From positions 186,001 to 250,000 of the forward strand of contig NZ_FNNN01000004.1 in assembly GCF_900106755.1 (NCBI RefSeq): a DNA stretch of 64,000 nucleotides. The letters run 5' to 3'. The position numbers were made by a program, and so were the translations under genes. Source of the stretch: Bacteroides faecis MAJ27 (lineage in GTDB: Bacteria; Bacteroidota; Bacteroidia; Bacteroidales; Bacteroidaceae). The notes under the pieces were generated by a model. The model saw nothing but the letters and a program-made list of their open reading frames with translations. It searched no databases and was not told the DNA's origin. Shown here piece by piece: positions 54,904-63,582 of the stretch. Within the stretch, counting starts at the first letter, position 1; each line of letters opens with the position of its first letter.

Positions 54904-56304
54904 CTAATCCAATTCTACCTCTATGGACGCTGGATAAAGTCGTAGGGGATCAAAGAACGCAGCGCAGCTGTTGACTATGTTCTTCAAATCGGCTTTCATT
55001 TTTCCTTCAAACACCTTTTTGCCGTTCACTGTCAAAGTCACCTTTTCATTTAAATCAACCAGTTTATCACAGAGATAAATGATAACTTTCCCCTTGTGTG
55101 CCTGCATATATTTCTTTGCAAACTTCATCTCTATTCCCCATCGGGGATCTTTCTCTATGACTTCATAAACAACCTCATTTACCTTCAAAGAAATATCATT
55201 TCCTGAAATATTCATCTCATAATAAGTACGAGACTTCCCTTCTTCATCGGATCTTTCCTTCACATACAAATTATAAAAGCCCGTCCGGTAAATTCCGTCC
55301 ATTTCAAAGTTCTCCCAACTTACATATCTGGGATAAGGATTACGGACATATTGCTTTAGCCAAGGAGTTGTCGGACGATAATCAATGCTGTGTCCCATTC
55401 CGGGAATCAGTTCTATCTTATGAATAAAATGGCCAGGACGTTGATGTGCCAAACTATCAAATGCTTCCAACGCGTATCCGGTCAGTGTATTCCGATAAAA
55501 TCCGGTATCTTTATCCCCTGTCCGCAAAGAAAAAGCGATGTTACTACAATTCTCTGCCGGAGCATTCTTCAAAGGTTCCCCTCCCGCCATCGGTCCCGCT
55601 GCAGCCCAATAATCAGCATAAAACGAAGCCAGACGCTGACTACCATATCCGCCTTCCGAAATTCCAAAGACATAAACTCTATTCGGATCAATCTCTCCCA
55701 AGAGCAATGCTTGCCTCAGCAATTTCTCCCAGGCAAACTGTTTAGCTTTCTGCCACCAACGATAGTAATCACCTTCATTCGGAATCTGTGGAATAAAGTA
55801 AACGGAAGGAGCATCATCAAAATTCCGGCAAATTTTCAACCCTGTACTCCATTCCCGCTCCTTAGGGCCCGAGCCATGCAGATAGAGAAATAATGGAAGT
55901 TCAGCTCCTGTTTCAACCGCTCCTTTCATTCCCCAACAATAGGGCATCACAGCATTCGGTTCCAAGTTTTCAGGAAGTTTCCAATAACCGGAAGAATTAG
56001 ATGAAAGTGTATCCAAAGCTATTAATTTTTCTTCCTCAAAACCAGCATTTGCCTCTTTCCACAACTGCCATACGGCATCACGATACTGCTCCACTTCTGA
56101 CAGTTTCAATGACTTTCCTGCATCAAAGGTGGTTGTTTTACCAGAAAGGTATTCAGAAAAGAACGTAACAATCTCTTTTCTTACTTGCGTCTTCACTGAT
56201 TTCTTTGGATAGATCTTATTAAACTCGAATTCATGAGCTGTCGAAGAGACAGTAGTGACAGCACAGATAATGCCTAAAAATAACGTGTTTCTAATCGTAT
56301 TCAT
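54904..56304 (-). CDS. Secreted alpha/beta-hydrolase, esterase-like
   Basis: 466 residues from ATG 56304 (MNTIRNTLFLGIICAVTTVSSTAHE); the extension to 56331 is not needed. After the signal peptide comes a helical part with FSEYLSGKTTTFDAGKSLKLSEVEQY. The hydrolase core has LFLYLHGSGPK (oxyanion region), the nucleophile in VYVFGISEGGYGSQR and a late His in PGMGHSIDYRP. The C-terminal 130 residues form a beta-rich extra domain (ISLKVNEVVYEVIEKDPRW...LTVNGKKVFEGKM). Possible substrates are acetylated glycans or peptides; not decided. Confidence 0.8.
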   Translation of the reverse strand: MNTIRNTLFLGIICAVTTVSSTAHEFEFNKIYPKKSVKTQVRKEIVTFFSEYLSGKTTTFDAGKSLKLSEVEQYRDAVWQLWKEANAGFEEEKLIALDTLSSNSSGYWKLPENLEPNAVMPYCWGMKGAVETGAELPLFLYLHGSGPKEREWSTGLKICRNFDDAPSVYFIPQIPNEGDYYRWWQKAKQFAWEKLLRQALLLGEIDPNRVYVFGISEGGYGSQRLASFYADYWAAAGPMAGGEPLKNAPAENCSNIAFSLRTGDKDTGFYRNTLTGYALEAFDSLAHQRPGHFIHKIELIPGMGHSIDYRPTTPWLKQYVRNPYPRYVSWENFEMDGIYRTGFYNLYVKERSDEEGKSRTYYEMNISGNDISLKVNEVVYEVIEKDPRWGIEMKFAKKYMQAHKGKVIIYLCDKLVDLNEKVTLTVNGKKVFEGKMKADLKNIVNSCAAFFDPLRLYPASIEVELD

Positions 56305-56455
56305 ATAACTCTGGATTTTGTCGTTTTTCAAATATTTGCCAATGATTTAATGTTATATACAAAGATATTAATTAATGCCCAGCTCTCCCTGCTTTTTCCG
56401 TTTAATCTAAAGTGAATATCTTTTGTTTTTGAATAGTATACTCATGATTTTTATC

Positions 56456-56463
56456 TATATTTG
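56456..56463 (+). promoter_or_regulatory. -7 box of tag
   Basis: TATATTTG, a perfect match, ending 18 bases before the ATG at 56482, so the leader is very short. Confidence 0.5.
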
Positions 56464-56481
56464 TAATATACTATAAATGTT

Positions 56482-57060
56482 ATGCTTATGCAAGATATAA
56501 TAAACGGACGCTGTGGTTGGTGCGGAACTGACGAGCTGTATGTGAAATACCATGATCAGGAGTGGGGAAAACTGGTAACCGACGACAAGACGCTGTTTGA
56601 GTTTCTTGTGCTGGAGAGTGCCCAAGCCGGATTGAGTTGGATAACCATTCTTAGAAAACGTGAGGGATATCGCAAAGCTTTTTGCGATTTCGACGCTGAA
56701 CTTGTAGCACAAATGACCGACGAAGATGTTGAAAGGCTGATGCAGTTTGACGGTATTGTGAGAAACCGCCTGAAAATCAAATCGACAATCACCAATGCAA
56801 AGCAATTTCTCGCCATACAAAAAGAATTCGGTAGTTTTTATGACTACACACTTTCATTCTTTCCCGACAGAAAACCAATTATCAGTACCGTTCGTTCATT
56901 GAGTGAGATTCCTGTATCATCTCCCGAATCCGATACCATGAGCAAGGATATGAAAAAACGAGGATTTAAATTCTTCGGAACTACGATTTGCTATGCTCAC
57001 TTGCAGGCTGCAGGATTTATCAACGATCATCTGGCAGACTGTATTTGTCGAAAAAGATAA
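56482..57060 (+). CDS. tag: DNA-3-methyladenine glycosylase I
   Basis: 192 residues. It has the family motifs: N-terminal RCGWCGTDELYVKYHDQEWG with zinc-binding Cys and His, LFEFLVLESAQAGLSWITILRKREGYRKAF, and the helix-hairpin region FDGIVRNRLKIKSTI. The end, FKFFGTTICYAHLQAAGFINDHL, carries the last zinc ligands. It removes 3-methyladenine from DNA in base-excision repair. It stands alone between a hydrolase gene (divergent) and hisS (convergent). Confidence 0.95.
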   Translation: MLMQDIINGRCGWCGTDELYVKYHDQEWGKLVTDDKTLFEFLVLESAQAGLSWITILRKREGYRKAFCDFDAELVAQMTDEDVERLMQFDGIVRNRLKIKSTITNAKQFLAIQKEFGSFYDYTLSFFPDRKPIISTVRSLSEIPVSSPESDTMSKDMKKRGFKFFGTTICYAHLQAAGFINDHLADCICRKR

Positions 57061-57110
57061 ATACAGATAAGTTTCTTATCCGAAGTAAACACGAAAGTCA
57101 ATATTTAAGA

Positions 57111-57148
57111 ACTGCCTCCACAGAATCTTCACATTCCATAGAGGCAGT
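57111..57148. terminator. Terminator between tag and hisS
   Basis: ACTGCCTC (57111-57118) pairs with GAGGCAGT (57141-57148), followed by a T-rich stretch; it can serve both convergent genes. Confidence 0.6.
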
Positions 57149-57196
57149 CTTTATATAAAATAAGAAAATCGCACACTTAGAGATTCTCCATCCAAT

Positions 57197-58558
57197 CTAT
57201 TTTATTTTTGCAATCAGTTCTTCCACCGAAACAAGATTCTGTTCGCCAGTCTCCATATTTTTCAGCATTGCTTTGCCTTCATTCATCTCGTTCTCTCCTA
57301 CAATAGCAACGAACGGAATATTCTTCGCATTGGCATAGCTCATTTGCTTCTTCATCTTTGCCGCATCCGGGAAAATCTCAGCACGAATACCTGCCGCACG
57401 TACTTTTGCCAGCATATTCATAGAGAAAGCAGCTTCCTTCTCACCAAAGTTCACGAACAGCAATTCTGTACCGTTTACAGCTTCTTTCGGATAAAGATCC
57501 AGTTGATTCAAGACATCAAAAATCCGGTCTGCACCGAAAGAGATTCCGACACCCGACACTCCAGTCATACCAAATACTCCTGTCAGGTTGTCATAACGAC
57601 CACCACCGGTGATACTACCGATCTGTACATCCAGAGCCTTCACTTCAAAGATAGCACCGGTATAATAATTCAATCCGCGAGCCAAAGTCAAATCAAGTTC
57701 AATTTCATTCTGTAAGCCCATTGTTTCTAACGTACCCAGAATAAATTCGCTTTCTTCCACTCCTTTCATACCTGTTTCGCTAGCTGCCAATACACTCTTT
57801 AAAGTAGCCAGTTTTTCAGCATTTGTTCCGCTCAACAAAATAATTGGCTGCAATTTGGCAATCGCCTCATCACTGATACCTTTCTCTTTCAGTTCCGTAT
57901 TGACATTCTCCAAACCAATCTTATCCAGTTTATCAATAGCCACTGTGATATCTACGATTTTATCAGCTTCCCCAATGATTTCAGCGATACCGGAAAGAAT
58001 CTTGCGATTATTAATCTTAATGCACACACGGATATTGAAACGGCTGAATACTGTATCGACAATCTGCATTAATTCTACCTCATTCAGCAAGGAATCACTA
58101 CCGACCACATCGGCATCGCATTGATAGAACTCACGATAACGTCCTTTCTGCGGACGGTCTGCACGCCAAACCGGCTGTATCTGATAACGCTTGAACGGAA
58201 AAGTAATTTCATCACGATGCATTACCACGTAACGGGCAAAAGGCACCGTCAAGTCATAACGCAAACCTTTCTCACAGAATTTGCTTGCCAGCTTAACGGC
58301 ATTACGACTCAATAACTCTTCATCCGTGATGCCTGAAAAGTAATCTCCGGAATTCTGAATCTTAAATAGAAGTTTATCACCCTCATCGCCATATTTCCCC
58401 ATCAGTGTAGAAAGCATCTCCATCGATGGAGTCTCTATCTGCTGGAAACCATACAGATGATATACATCACGAATCGTATTGAATATATAATTACGCTTCG
58501 CCATTTCTACCGGCGAAAAGTCACGAGTTCCTTTAGGAATACTTGGTTTTGCTGCCAT
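57197..58558 (-). CDS. hisS: Histidyl-tRNA synthetase
   Basis: 453 residues, class II synthetase. The motifs are in order: N-terminal [25 protein letters not shown], motif 2 [24 protein letters not shown], the His-specific [15 protein letters not shown] and [13 protein letters not shown], and motif 3 [13 protein letters not shown]. The C-terminal anticodon-binding domain follows ([33 protein letters not shown]). It charges tRNA-His. Confidence 0.98.
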   Translation of the reverse strand: MAAKPSIPKGTRDFSPVEMAKRNYIFNTIRDVYHLYGFQQIETPSMEMLSTLMGKYGDEGDKLLFKIQNSGDYFSGITDEELLSRNAVKLASKFCEKGLRYDLTVPFARYVVMHRDEITFPFKRYQIQPVWRADRPQKGRYREFYQCDADVVGSDSLLNEVELMQIVDTVFSRFNIRVCIKINNRKILSGIAEIIGEADKIVDITVAIDKLDKIGLENVNTELKEKGISDEAIAKLQPIILLSGTNAEKLATLKSVLAASETGMKGVEESEFILGTLETMGLQNEIELDLTLARGLNYYTGAIFEVKALDVQIGSITGGGRYDNLTGVFGMTGVSGVGISFGADRIFDVLNQLDLYPKEAVNGTELLFVNFGEKEAAFSMNMLAKVRAAGIRAEIFPDAAKMKKQMSYANAKNIPFVAIVGENEMNEGKAMLKNMETGEQNLVSVEELIAKIK

Positions 58559-58687
58559 GATATAATTACTGTTTAGTATTTTAATTGCGCAAATTTACTG
58601 CAAATTTCCGAGCAACGCTTGCATATATCCGAAAAAATCGTCAATATTGTAAAAAACGTGAATATACGTATTATGACTAAACAAGAC

Positions 58688-58719
58688 GCCTCCACCGTCT
58701 TTGAAAACGATGGAGGCGC
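58688..58719 (-). terminator. Hairpin after the YugP-type peptidase
   Basis: GCCTCCACCGT (58688-58698) pairs with ACGATGGAGGC (58707-58717; one mismatch). It lies downstream of the metallopeptidase and upstream of hisS. The T-run is weak. Confidence 0.5.
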
Positions 58720-58743
58720 CCTAATAATTATTAAATTGGCTTC

Positions 58744-59424
58744 TTAGTCTCTTCTACCCATTGCAATCATAATATAATAAATCAATGTAGCCAACGAACC
58801 CAGTGCAGCTACTACATAGGTATATGCAGCAGAACGAAGAGCATCTTCGGCTTGTGTATGATTGTATGAATTTGTAATGCCGGATGAACTTAACCACACC
58901 AATGCACGTTTACTTGCATTGATTTCTACCGGCAAGGTGATAAAACTGAACAAAGTGGTGGTAGCAAACAGAATGATACCAATCCACAACAATTGCGGAA
59001 ACGTATTGAATAGTAAAATACCACCCAACAACACCCAAGTCATGATAGAGGACGAAAAATTCACTACCGGAACCAAGGCACTACGCATTTTCAATGGAGC
59101 ATACATGCGAGCATGCTGAACAGCGTGTCCACATTCGTGCGCTGCCACGGCAGCCGCCATGATACTATTACTTTCGTATACACCTTCACTCAGATTCACT
59201 GTTTTGTTAGCAGGATTGTAGTGATCGGTCAACTGACCGGGTGTATGAGTTACTTGTACATCATAAATTCCATTGTCGTGCAGCATCTTTAAAGCTACGT
59301 CGCGTCCTGTCATACCGTTTCCTGTCGGAATTTTGGAATACTTCTTGAATTTGTTCTGCAAATTCATCTGTACCAACCAACTTGCTACGGCAATACCAAT
59401 AAATAATACCCAGTAAGACATCAT
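58744..59424 (-). CDS. Zinc metallopeptidase, YugP family (membrane)
   Basis: 226 residues with four membrane segments (N-terminal MMSYWVLFIGIAVASWLVQM; then around 115-135, 145-165 and near 200-220). The catalytic motif HECGHAVQHARMY is in the VAAHECGHAVQH segment (about residues 92-100), with an earlier VNLSEGVYESNSI. It fits Pfam YugP (PF04298). Substrate and role are unknown; it probably works in or at the inner membrane. Confidence 0.9.
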   Translation of the reverse strand: MMSYWVLFIGIAVASWLVQMNLQNKFKKYSKIPTGNGMTGRDVALKMLHDNGIYDVQVTHTPGQLTDHYNPANKTVNLSEGVYESNSIMAAAVAAHECGHAVQHARMYAPLKMRSALVPVVNFSSSIMTWVLLGGILLFNTFPQLLWIGIILFATTTLFSFITLPVEINASKRALVWLSSSGITNSYNHTQAEDALRSAAYTYVVAALGSLATLIYYIMIAMGRRD

Positions 59425-59479
59425 ATACTTTTCATTTTAATTATTACTCTATATCTATATAAACAAATTGTTTGCCAAA

Positions 59480-59516
59480 AATAAAGGGAAACTACGTATG
59501 TAACGATAGTTTCCCT
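59480..59516 (-). terminator. Terminator of the fucosidase gene
   Basis: AGGGAAACT (59485-59493) pairs with AGTTTCCCT (59508-59516). On the minus strand a T-rich run follows (59478-59484). Confidence 0.75.
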
Positions 59517-59543
59517 ATGCTTTTATGAAGAATTAGCTAAAAA

Positions 59544-60860
59544 TTAGTCAATTGTTAGTTCTACAACGTAATCAACATCTTTGGGTATCTCTGCAAATTC
59601 CAGCAACACACCTGCTTTATTTTTAGAAAAACGGACGGGAGTACCATTTTTAAATAGCACTGCCTTCTTGACTTTCTTGTCTGCCAAAGGCAAGAACAAC
59701 GCCTTATCCTGCAAATTCAAAATGTGTACATATAGTCTGTTCCCCTTCTGCGTCGTCACTCCCCAATCGTGTGGAGCAACTACACCGCCACGGGTTCCAT
59801 ATATCGTTTCACCGTATTGCTTCATCCACTCTCCCACTTCTTTCAACCGTTGTACGGCTACCTCCGGAAGTTCTCCGTCGGGTTGAGGACCGATATTCAT
59901 CAGTAAGTTCGCATTCTTTCCTGCCGCTTTCACCAAATAATGAATCAGTGTCTTCGTCGATTTATAATTCTGATCTGTAATCTTATATCCCCACATGCCA
60001 TTCATCGTTTCACATGTTTCCAAAGGCAGATGGCTAACACTTTGTCCGGAAAGTCCTGCTGTATTTTCTCCGGGCAGATCACGCTCAAATATCTGAATAT
60101 CTTCACCGGAGAAGGGAGTCTGATGATGATTGTTTCCTATCAGGCAACCTGGCTGTAATCTATGTATCAGGGCATATTGTTCCGGCAATTCCCAATTAAA
60201 GTCAGGATTTCCATCCTGGTCCCACCAACCGTCAAACCAAATTGCTCCTATCGGACCATACTTAGTCAGCAACTCCGTCAGCTGATTATTCATGAATTGA
60301 TAATAACTTTTCCAGTCTCCTTTCGGATTCGAACGTCCCGTTCCCCGTCCTGTACGTCCCCAGGGATAATCTTCCCGCGTCCAGTCAAGGTGAGAATAGT
60401 AGAAATGAAGTTTGATTCCCTGTTTGCTGCAAGCAGCTGCCAATTCCTTTATAATATCCCGTTTAAAAGGAGTTGCCTTTACAATGTTGAAATCCGAATA
60501 CTTGGTATCGAACATGGAGAAACCATCATGATGGCGGGAAGTCAGACAAATATATTTGGCACCCGATGCCTTGATGGCAGCCACCCACTTATCTGCATCA
60601 AATTTGGAAGGATAGAAGCCACCTGCCAGTTTGGCATATTCCTTATAATTCAGATTATTGTTTGTCATAGTCCACTCACCGGTGGCAAGCATGGCATACA
60701 GTCCCCAATGAAGAAAAATTCCGAACTTATTATCCTGAAATTCTTCACGGGCTTTGAGATTTTCTTCACTAGGTTGGTAGGAAGGCTGTGCATAGAGCTG
60801 AGAAGATACTCCCAGACTCATACCTATTAACAATAGGAAAGAGATGAAATGTGTTTTCAT
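59544..60860 (-). CDS. GH29 alpha-L-fucosidase
   Basis: 438 residues. Signal peptide MKTHFISFLLLIGMSLGVSSQLYAQ. The catalytic (beta/alpha)8 domain has FGIFLHWGLYA, ICLTSRHHDGFSMFDTKYSDFNI and the nucleophile Asp at about residue 210 in GAIWFDGWWD. The C-terminal beta domain is short (LYVHILNLQDKALFLPLADKKVKKAVLFKNG). It removes terminal alpha-L-fucose from host or plant glycans, most likely in the periplasm. There is no susCD pair here, so it is not part of a local polysaccharide-utilisation locus. The general acid/base cannot be assigned from sequence alone. Confidence 0.95.
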   Translation of the reverse strand: MKTHFISFLLLIGMSLGVSSQLYAQPSYQPSEENLKAREEFQDNKFGIFLHWGLYAMLATGEWTMTNNNLNYKEYAKLAGGFYPSKFDADKWVAAIKASGAKYICLTSRHHDGFSMFDTKYSDFNIVKATPFKRDIIKELAAACSKQGIKLHFYYSHLDWTREDYPWGRTGRGTGRSNPKGDWKSYYQFMNNQLTELLTKYGPIGAIWFDGWWDQDGNPDFNWELPEQYALIHRLQPGCLIGNNHHQTPFSGEDIQIFERDLPGENTAGLSGQSVSHLPLETCETMNGMWGYKITDQNYKSTKTLIHYLVKAAGKNANLLMNIGPQPDGELPEVAVQRLKEVGEWMKQYGETIYGTRGGVVAPHDWGVTTQKGNRLYVHILNLQDKALFLPLADKKVKKAVLFKNGTPVRFSKNKAGVLLEFAEIPKDVDYVVELTID

Positions 60861-60888
60861 AATGCGTTATAGTTAATATTGGGGGTAA

Positions 60889-60922
60889 AGAAAAAAAAGC
60901 GGAGTAATTTCCATTTCTCCGC
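60889..60922 (-). terminator. Terminator of the fur-purA operon
   Basis: GCGGAG (60899-60904) pairs with CTCCGC (60917-60922). On the minus strand a run of eight T's follows (60890-60898 on plus are mostly A). Confidence 0.8.
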
Positions 60923-60978
60923 CTCTCTCATTAAGTTATAGAACAAAGTTATTCTTCTATTCGACAGAATAACATTTC

Positions 60979-62250
60979 TTATTCTTCAGTATACCGTTCG
61001 ATAGTCTGCGCTCTGTCCGGTCCAACAGATACAATCTTGATTTCCACACCAAGTTGTTCTTCAAGGAAAGTCAGATAAGCGTTGAATTCCTCGGGGAATT
61101 CGTCTTCACTCTGCATCTTTGTCATATCTGTCTTCCAGCCCGGCAGCTCTGCATATACAGGCTCTACACCTTCATTGATGTCGTATGGGAAATAATCTAT
61201 CTCTTCGCCATCTATTTTATAAGCTACACAAGCTTTGATCGTATCGAATGTATCGAGTACATCGCTTTTCATCATGATCAACTTGGTAACACCATTTATC
61301 ATTACAGAATACTTCAAAGCTACCAGATCAATCCATCCGCAACGACGTTTACGTCCTGTTACTGAACCAAATTCATGTCCCAGTGTGCACATATTGTCAC
61401 CAGTTTCGTCGAACAGTTCTGTCGGGAACGGACCGGCACCTACACGAGTACAGTATGCTTTGAAAATACCAAACACTTCACCGATACGGTTCGGAGCTAC
61501 TCCTAAGCCGGTACATGCGCCTGCACAAACCGTATTGGAAGAAGTTACGAACGGATACGAACCGAAATCAATATCAAGCATAGTTCCCTGAGCACCTTCG
61601 CAGAGAACGCTCTTGCCATCTTTCAGATAGTTGTTTACTTCATGTTCACTGTCCACAAAATGGAATTGCTTCAGATATTCGATACCTTCCATCCATGCTT
61701 TTTCGAGTTCAGTGAGATCATATTCATAGTTCAGACTCTTCAGAATTTGTTCGTGACGAGCTTTTGCCGCACCATATTTCTGATCGAAGTTATGAAGAAT
61801 ATCACCTACACGAACACCATTACGGCTTACTTTATCCGTATAAGTAGGACCGATACCTTTACCGGTAGTTCCTACTTTCGCATCTCCTTTAGCTGCTTCG
61901 TAAGCGGCATCCAGAATACGGTGCGTCGGAAGAATGAGATGAGCTTTCTTAGAAATGTGCAAACGCTCTTTCAATGGGTGTCCCGATGCTTCGAGTGCCT
62001 CAGCTTCCGCTTTGAACAATGCCGGATCGAGCACTACACCATTACCGATAATATTTACCTTATCTCCCTGAAAAATACCGGAAGGAATAGAACGAAGTAC
62101 ATACTTCTGTCCTTCGAACTCAAGTGTATGACCGGCATTCGGACCGCCCTGGAAACGAGCGACCACATCGTACTTAGGTGTTAATACGTCGACTACTTTT
62201 CCTTTACCTTCGTCGCCCCATTGTAATCCTAATAGAACATCTACTTTCAT
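60979..62250 (-). CDS. purA: Adenylosuccinate synthetase
   Basis: 423 residues. It begins MKVDVLLGLQWGDEGKGKVVD with the GTP-binding GDEGKGK, then GPNAGHTLEF, GTTGKGIGPTYTDK and the catalytic regions. It converts IMP and aspartate to adenylosuccinate with GTP, the first committed step of AMP synthesis. The ATG overlaps the stop of the Fur-family gene (ATGA at 62247-62250), so the two are translationally coupled. Confidence 0.98.
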   Translation of the reverse strand: MKVDVLLGLQWGDEGKGKVVDVLTPKYDVVARFQGGPNAGHTLEFEGQKYVLRSIPSGIFQGDKVNIIGNGVVLDPALFKAEAEALEASGHPLKERLHISKKAHLILPTHRILDAAYEAAKGDAKVGTTGKGIGPTYTDKVSRNGVRVGDILHNFDQKYGAAKARHEQILKSLNYEYDLTELEKAWMEGIEYLKQFHFVDSEHEVNNYLKDGKSVLCEGAQGTMLDIDFGSYPFVTSSNTVCAGACTGLGVAPNRIGEVFGIFKAYCTRVGAGPFPTELFDETGDNMCTLGHEFGSVTGRKRRCGWIDLVALKYSVMINGVTKLIMMKSDVLDTFDTIKACVAYKIDGEEIDYFPYDINEGVEPVYAELPGWKTDMTKMQSEDEFPEEFNAYLTFLEEQLGVEIKIVSVGPDRAQTIERYTEE

Positions 62251-62738
62251 TTTTCTTTTTTATTGTTGTTACTGACTTTTTTCCGTTTATTAGCTCTGTC
62301 ACACTTGCTGCACAATCCATATATATATAAGGAGTAATGCGAAAGTTGAAAGCGGCTTAATTTTGTATTTTCGATGGCATGCTGTAATTCCTCGTTCTGA
62401 AACTCGGTCACTTTGCCGCATTGAGTACATATCTGATGATGATGTGTCTCGCGATTGTATGATTTTTCGTATTGGGAGGAAGTACCGAACTGATGCTTGA
62501 TGATCAGCCGTGCGTTGATAAGCAGAATAATAGTATTATAAAGAGTTGCCCGACTTACCCGGAAATTCTCCTGATCCATCATTCTGGAATAGAGCATATC
62601 GATGTCGAAATGGCCGTCGATGGAATAGATAGTTTCGAGTATGGCGTAACGTTCGGGAGTCTTTCGATGCCCGTTCGCTGTGAGATATTCTGTGAATATC
62701 TGTCTTACCGTATCTTTCACATTTTGAGTTTCCATCAT
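62247..62738 (-). CDS. Fur-family metal-dependent regulator
   Basis: 163 residues from ATG 62738 (MMETQNVKDTVRQIF); an in-frame ATG lies three bases further on, and the GTG at 62744 is less likely. The winged-helix domain (GHRKTPERYAILETIYSIDGHFDIDMLYSRM... FRVSRATLYNTIILL) and the metal-binding C-terminal part (HHHQICTQCGKVTEF... LCSKCDRANKRKK, Cys pairs at about 100 and 140) are Fur-like. The metal (iron, zinc or peroxide-sensing) is not decided. It is coupled to purA by an ATGA overlap, an unusual but clear link. Confidence 0.92.
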   Translation of the reverse strand: MMETQNVKDTVRQIFTEYLTANGHRKTPERYAILETIYSIDGHFDIDMLYSRMMDQENFRVSRATLYNTIILLINARLIIKHQFGTSSQYEKSYNRETHHHQICTQCGKVTEFQNEELQHAIENTKLSRFQLSHYSLYIYGLCSKCDRANKRKKVSNNNKKEK

Positions 62739-62817
62739 CAGCACAAAATTAGCGCGAACAAAGTTAAGCCTTTTTTGTGGAAAGCAAAAAAATTTCTGAG
62801 AAATAAGTAACAGGTAA

Positions 62818-62894
62818 TAAGTATTAGGTATGAACCGTAGTTACTTAAAATTCCATTCGGCGGATGATGCCCACATGACAATACCTAATACTTA
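62818..62894. repeat. 77-bp element with 14-bp terminal inverted repeats, copy B
   Basis: TAAGTATTAGGTAT (62818-62831) and its exact complement (62881-62894), the same ends as copy A at 24102-24179. ACCGTAG follows the left repeat as in copy A. The AlkD-like gene ends 12 bases to the right (stop 62906-62908), again within a TTAATACTT word. Confidence 0.8.
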
Positions 62895-62905
62895 ATATTT
62901 ATTAC

Positions 62906-63574
62906 TTAATACTTATCATTAGCTTCTTCTCTCACCATATTATAGAGCATCTGCTCCGTTTCCACTGTAGAATCCGCCATCCCATCAACCAGCCGGCATA
63001 CACGAAAAGCATGCTCTTCGTTATGTTGCATATACTTACGGATAACCAGCATAGCTGCATTCCGCACATGATAACTTTCAGAATGAACGGCACAGAATGC
63101 CTGGTCAAGCAACTCACCGGAAGCTCTTTCCGTCATATCCCCCTTTTTCATCAAAAGACGGGCTGCCGTCAGGAAACCGCAGGTTTGCACATATTCCTGT
63201 TCATCAGCCATCCAATGAAAAGATTTAGCAGGGGCATACGGCAGATGCTGAAAAAGATTCATACAGGTCAGCTCCGCTATCTCTATGTTACGGATGCTTT
63301 CTACCCAGATATCGGCAATCTCGGGATAAAATGTATCGATAGGCTGTAACATTCCCGCCATGATTTTACACTCGCGAATGTCCTCTTTCCACAATGCCTG
63401 CGCCAGGCCGTGATTCTTTTCGTAACCTTCGGCAATCATCTTTATGCGAGGAAGTTCAACTCCGAAATTGAGTTTGTATACCAACCCCTTTTCACGCATA
63501 CTTTGGGACACAGCCCCGTTCATAGAGAGACGGAGCTGTGTTTTAATATCTTTCAGTTGTTCTTTTATATCCAT
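62906..63574 (-). CDS. DNA alkylation repair (AlkD)-like HEAT-repeat protein
   Basis: 222 residues from ATG 63574 (MDIKEQLKDIKTQLRLSMNG); a TTG at 63580 is a weaker start. The helical HEAT-like repeats are clear: VYKLNFGVELPRIKMIAEGYEKNHGLAQALW, ECKIMAGMLQP, VESIRNIEIAELTCMNLFQHLPYAP, RNAAMLVIRKYMQHN. The fold and length fit the AlkD family, but the DNA-binding aromatic and acidic residues cannot be assigned by eye. It starts nine bases after the DPP III gene and ends beside a repeat. Confidence 0.7.
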   Translation of the reverse strand: MDIKEQLKDIKTQLRLSMNGAVSQSMREKGLVYKLNFGVELPRIKMIAEGYEKNHGLAQALWKEDIRECKIMAGMLQPIDTFYPEIADIWVESIRNIEIAELTCMNLFQHLPYAPAKSFHWMADEQEYVQTCGFLTAARLLMKKGDMTERASGELLDQAFCAVHSESYHVRNAAMLVIRKYMQHNEEHAFRVCRLVDGMADSTVETEQMLYNMVREEANDKY

Positions 63575-63582
63575 TTTCAATA

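Noticed and set aside
59544..60860. Fucosidase as part of a local polysaccharide-utilisation locus
   Set aside because: The neighbours are a YugP peptidase and purA; no SusC/D or regulator is near.
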